Below, piece by piece: positions 34,144 through 37,263 of a stretch of DNA of 37,263 nt. The number at the start of each line of letters is the position of its first letter. The first letter of the stretch is position 1. A program made the translations under genes and the position numbers. The DNA comes from a gamma proteobacterium HTCC5015. GTDB lineage: Bacteria; Pseudomonadota; Gammaproteobacteria; HTCC5015. The DNA is taken from assembly GCA_000155715.1 (NCBI GenBank), contig DS990607.1, forward strand, positions 1,233 through 38,495. The letters are read 5' to 3'. The notes under the pieces were generated by a model. That model was not told where the DNA came from, did not search any database, and saw only the letters and a list, made by a program, of their open reading frames with translations.

Positions 34144-35628
34144 CTAGTGGCCGCCGCTGAAGGATTCCAGCGCCACTTTGGCGTTGCGAGCCTCAAGTGA
34201 TTGGGGGCAATATTTTTGTATGGCCTTCAAGTAGAGTTCGGCGCGATGAATGTTTTTCTGCTTTTTGTAAGCGAGGCTCAATTGCATGGCCAACTGGGGA
34301 GCTTGTTCAAAGTGCTTGCTGTGTTTGAGCATGCCCGCAATCAGTTTGTCGGCGGCTTGTATTTTGTCTTGATCTAACAGTAGTTTTGCCCCCACTTGGT
34401 ATTGTTCGTTAGACAGTTTGGGCTTATTACTGGTTGACCACTTCTTATCTAAAAAATCCAAAAAAATACTGGCGCACAGCGCTTGGTTTTGCGTCGCCAT
34501 ATCGCTCTTTAAAGCGCCCTTCACTGCGCTGACATAAGCTGGGCTTTCTGGTGATGTTTTACTGCAACGAAACAACGCTGCGAGTGTCTCAATAGAGGGA
34601 TTGGCCAGCCACAGCTTGCGGTAGTGAACAGCGGCACCTTTAAAATCGAGAGATTTTTCTAGGGCTTGTGCACGAAGCTGTATCTCCTGTTCTTCGGCTC
34701 GTTGCTGGCGATGGTTCATGAAATCGGTTTGTAACCAATCCGCCCGAAATTGACGCAGCAGGCCGCCGAGCACGGCACCACTGATCAAACCACCGGCATG
34801 GGCGAGATAGTTCACGTTGCTGCTGCTGAACGCGAGATTGTAGAGCTCGTACCCCAGCCAAAAGGGGAGCAGTAAAATGGCGGGAGCAACGCGCACATCG
34901 AAATAAATGATGAAGTTAAAAAAGAATTGAACTCGACGCCTGCCGTAGAGCACCGTGTATAGCCCCATCAACCCTGCAATAGCACCAGAGGCGCCAATGC
35001 CAGGGGTGTATCGCTGGCTGTCAAATAGTAAATCAAAAGTGCCTGCTCCGAGGCCCATCAACAGATAGGCGAGTAAATAGCGCCCATGCCCCAGTACTCC
35101 TTCGATTAAAAAGCCGACCGTAATGAGAAAAAACATATTGCCCACTAAGTGCATGATGCCAGCGTGCAGAAAATAGTGGCTGATCATGTCCGTCCATTCG
35201 GGCATGGCGGGACGCAGGCCGTGGCCATAGGTGGTGATGTTGTTGAGCAAGCTCTCGAAGTGGTCGCGCTGGCGAAGCCACTGGCGGTAGTCGGGGTGGT
35301 CGCTTTCGAGCAGCTGATGACGGTGGACTGCTTGAAGTACCTCGGCCTCAGAAATGGCAACATCAAACCAAGGTGATGGCTCCTCGATAGGCACGTCTTC
35401 TAAGTGTTGGAGCCACTCTTGATCGCTGTCTTCTAAGCGGTTTTTTATTCGGGGAAGCTCAATCGCAGCGAGGCCGCTGTCGTAGTAGTAATCGCGCGCG
35501 CTTTCGTAAGCCGCCTGTTCGCCGTGCTGAACGAAAAAAAAGATAAAACTATTGATCAGTACGAGGGCAAAGGTAACAAAGGGCGGGTTTTTCCAGTCGA
35601 TGGGGCGATCAAAGGGGATAATCAGCAT
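34144..35628 (-). CDS. Rhomboid-family intramembrane serine protease with C-terminal helical/TPR-like domain
   Basis: 494 residues, long for a rhomboid. Catalytic Ser214 lies in GIGASGAIAGLMG and catalytic His277 in NYLAHAGGLISG; Asn164 in the HLVGNMFF segment fits the oxyanion position. A first hydrophobic segment is at about 17-34, then about 110 soluble residues before the core membrane domain (145-295). The C-terminal 190 residues are soluble with TPR-like helices (FKGAAVHYRKLWLANPS, IQAADKLIAGMLKHSKHF, IHRAELYLKAIQKYCPQS). Rhomboids cut membrane-protein substrates within or near the bilayer. I chose ATG 35628 because the hydrophobic start follows directly; the longer frame to 35784 overlaps the argG leader. 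Divergent from argG. Confidence 0.9.
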   Translation of the reverse strand: MLIIPFDRPIDWKNPPFVTFALVLINSFIFFFVQHGEQAAYESARDYYYDSGLAAIELPRIKNRLEDSDQEWLQHLEDVPIEEPSPWFDVAISEAEVLQAVHRHQLLESDHPDYRQWLRQRDHFESLLNNITTYGHGLRPAMPEWTDMISHYFLHAGIMHLVGNMFFLITVGFLIEGVLGHGRYLLAYLLMGLGAGTFDLLFDSQRYTPGIGASGAIAGLMGLYTVLYGRRRVQFFFNFIIYFDVRVAPAILLLPFWLGYELYNLAFSSSNVNYLAHAGGLISGAVLGGLLRQFRADWLQTDFMNHRQQRAEEQEIQLRAQALEKSLDFKGAAVHYRKLWLANPSIETLAALFRCSKTSPESPAYVSAVKGALKSDMATQNQALCASIFLDFLDKKWSTSNKPKLSNEQYQVGAKLLLDQDKIQAADKLIAGMLKHSKHFEQAPQLAMQLSLAYKKQKNIHRAELYLKAIQKYCPQSLEARNAKVALESFSGGH

Positions 35629-35707
35629 GGCAAGTCCGTTGGCTTTATCGAGGTGACTGTAAGGGGCGCTACGGGGGAAGTCTAGTGGGGCTTTGAGTGC
35701 CTCCCTA

Positions 35708-35736
35708 GGCACAGGCGGGCGATTTCGGGTAGAATT
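35708..35736 (+). promoter_or_regulatory. Possible argG promoter
   Basis: TAGAAT at 35731-35736, followed by GC-rich TGCGCCCC. The region 17 bases upstream (AGGCAC) is only a poor -35. No convincing ARG box was found. The similar TAGAAT-x-CGC context before the aminotransferase gene gives slight support. Confidence 0.3.
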
Positions 35737-35770
35737 GCGCCCCTTTTTTAGCAAATTCCATGGGTGCGCG

Positions 35771-36982
35771 ATGTCTGATGTCAAGAAAGTCGTTCTGGCT
35801 TACTCGGGTGGTTTGGATACTTCCATAATCGCCAAGTGGCTACAGGATACCTATCAATGTGAGGTGGTGACTTTTACGGCCGATTTGGGGCAGGGTGAAG
35901 AAATTGAACCCGCCCGAGCCAAGGCTCAGGCAATGGGCATTCAGGAAATTTACATCGAAGACCTTCGCGAAGAATTTGTGCGCGATTTTGTCTTTCCCAT
36001 GTTTCGTGCCAATGCGATCTACGAGGGCGAGTATCTTCTGGGTACTTCCATTGCGCGTCCTCTGATTTCTAAGCGTTTGATAGAGATTGCCAACGAAACC
36101 GGCGCCGATGCGATTTCTCACGGTGCCACGGGCAAGGGTAACGATCAGGTGCGTTTTGAGTTGGGTGCCTACGCGCTCAAGCCGGGGGTTAAAGTGATTG
36201 CCCCGTGGCGCGAGTGGGATCTGAACTCGCGTGAAAAGCTCTTGGCTTATGCCGAGGAACATGGCATCCCCATTGAGAAAAAGCACGGCGAAAAGTCCCC
36301 TTACTCAATGGATGCCAATCTGCTGCACATCTCCTACGAGGGCGGTGTTTTGGAAGATCCTTGGGCCGAGGCGGAAGAGGATATGTGGCTGTGGTCGGTG
36401 TCGCCAGAACAGGCGCCCGATACACCGACCTACATCGATTTAACTTTCCGCAAGGGCGATATCGTGGCCATCGATGGCCAAGAGTTATCGCCCGCCGATG
36501 TCTTGACAAAACTGAATCAACTGGGCGGAGAGAACGGTATTGGACGCCTCGATATCGTGGAAAACCGCTATGTGGGCATGAAGTCTCGCGGGTGCTACGA
36601 AACGCCCGGCGGCACCATCATTATGAAGGCGCATCGCGCCATAGAATCGATCACCCTCGACCGCGAAGTGGCCCACTTAAAAGACGAGCTCATGCCCAAG
36701 TACGCCGAGTTGGTCTACAACGGCTATTGGTGGAGTCCCGAGCGCCGCATGATGCAGGAGATGATTGACGCCTCCCAAGAAACCGTCAATGGCGAAGTGC
36801 GGGTTAAGCTCTACAAGGGCAATGTGATTCCTGTGGGGCGCCAATCTGATACCGATAGCCTGTTTGACCCCGCGATTGCGACATTCGAAGACGACGAAGG
36901 CGCCTACAACCAACAAGACGCCGAGGGCTTTATCAAACTCAACGCCCTGCGCCTGCGCATTGCTGCCAATCGCAAGCGGTGA
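35771..36982 (+). CDS. argG: Argininosuccinate synthase
   Basis: 403 residues. The N-terminal ATP pyrophosphatase loop AYSGGLDTS is at about 10-18. Further family motifs are [14 protein letters not shown] (citrulline/aspartate binding), [39 protein letters not shown] and [12 protein letters not shown]. It condenses citrulline and aspartate using ATP in arginine synthesis. The length is that of the shorter, widespread ArgG type, not the longer E. coli form (about 447). I chose ATG 35771 because [13 protein letters not shown] starts there; the frame upstream to 35693 lacks family residues. Alone on its strand; no other arg genes are near. Confidence 0.97.
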   Translation: MSDVKKVVLAYSGGLDTSIIAKWLQDTYQCEVVTFTADLGQGEEIEPARAKAQAMGIQEIYIEDLREEFVRDFVFPMFRANAIYEGEYLLGTSIARPLISKRLIEIANETGADAISHGATGKGNDQVRFELGAYALKPGVKVIAPWREWDLNSREKLLAYAEEHGIPIEKKHGEKSPYSMDANLLHISYEGGVLEDPWAEAEEDMWLWSVSPEQAPDTPTYIDLTFRKGDIVAIDGQELSPADVLTKLNQLGGENGIGRLDIVENRYVGMKSRGCYETPGGTIIMKAHRAIESITLDREVAHLKDELMPKYAELVYNGYWWSPERRMMQEMIDASQETVNGEVRVKLYKGNVIPVGRQSDTDSLFDPAIATFEDDEGAYNQQDAEGFIKLNALRLRIAANRKR

Positions 36983-37011
36983 TGTGCTGCTGATTGGTTT
37001 GGGATGAAAAG

Positions 37012-37047
37012 ACACAGAGGGACTCAGAGCTCTCAGAGTACACTGAG
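37012..37047 (+). repeat. CACAGAG-type repeat downstream of argG
   Basis: GACACAGAGGGACTCAGAGC followed by TCTCAGAGTACACTGAGAG. It is a degenerate copy of the CACAGAG module, 30 bases after the argG stop, without the ATTCCGG palindrome. Confidence 0.5.
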
Positions 37048-37261
37048 AGTTAAGGCCAGGGCGGGGCACGGTGCTATATCTAGCAAGTGCGTGTGGGGGT
37101 GTGAAGAACATTTGAAAATTTTCTCGCCACATTCGCTCCCCCTCTACAGTCTTATAGGCTTTATGTGGTTTTTCTTCATTATCCTGAATAAGAATTCTTT
37201 CTCGTTTTCCTTTAGACTCGTACTGAACTTGTAACTGAGCAGCCGTAAAAGAGGCACCATC
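37048..37261 (-). other. Possible C-terminal part of a gene entering from the right edge
   Basis: On the minus strand a frame open at the right edge encodes DGASFTAAQLQVQYESKGKR and continues ERILIQDNEEKPHKAYKTVE, with the residue balance of a real protein, then runs on without a stop through the CACAGAG repeat and into the antisense of argG. The stretch is more AT-rich than its surroundings. It may be a gene truncated by repeat insertion, or chance. No family recognised. Confidence 0.22.
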
Positions 37262-37263
37262 TT

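Overview
The window looks like a chromosomal segment of a gammaproteobacterium, probably a free-living or marine aerobe. The evidence is the smc-zipA-ligA cell-division/replication cluster in the order known from Pseudomonas and relatives, a MetR/MetE pair, an AceE-type pyruvate dehydrogenase, a type II NADH dehydrogenase and CysZ. Base composition is moderately GC-rich by eye, apart from one clearly AT-rich gene at 18648-19049 and the last ~200 bases. I cannot assign a genus from the sequence alone.

Layout. 1-1544 (minus): lemA followed by an M48 membrane metalloprotease cut by the left edge. 1545-2112: gene-free block of dispersed palindromic repeats. 2113-6015: a small K+-channel-like protein, then metR divergent from metE. 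6016-6524: second repeat block. 6525-9701 (minus): an operon-like run of M23 peptidase, short-chain 3-hydroxyacyl-CoA dehydrogenase-like protein and amidase. 9851-13450 (plus): cysZ, an Mpo1-like membrane protein, an AraC-type regulator and a class I/II aminotransferase. 13580-21132 (plus): smc, zipA, an unrelated AT-rich membrane gene, and ligA. 21273-22047: translationally coupled DUF2834 and DUF2214 membrane proteins. 22131-23325: a complete IS3-family element with 13-bp terminal inverted repeats, a 4-bp target duplication and a -1 frameshift heptamer. 23525-25859 (minus): a TetR regulator overlapping an AidB-like acyl-CoA dehydrogenase. 25860-26396: third repeat block. 26397-27710 (minus): ndh. 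28048-28581: orphan lipoprotein. 28653-32652 (minus): aceE-aceF. 32808-35628: two convergent genes for membrane proteins with TPR-like C-termini, one of them a rhomboid protease. 35771-36982: argG. The right edge may hold the end of another gene.

Most genes are core metabolism or division functions. The accessory signal is concentrated in the intergenic repeats. At least four dispersed repeat types recur in fixed combinations, always outside the genes I recognise, and one block carries the IS. I found no CRISPR array, rRNA or tRNA and no obvious defence system. The best candidates for something undescribed are the gene inserted between zipA and ligA, the rhomboid/TPR convergent pair, and the composite intergenic repeats.
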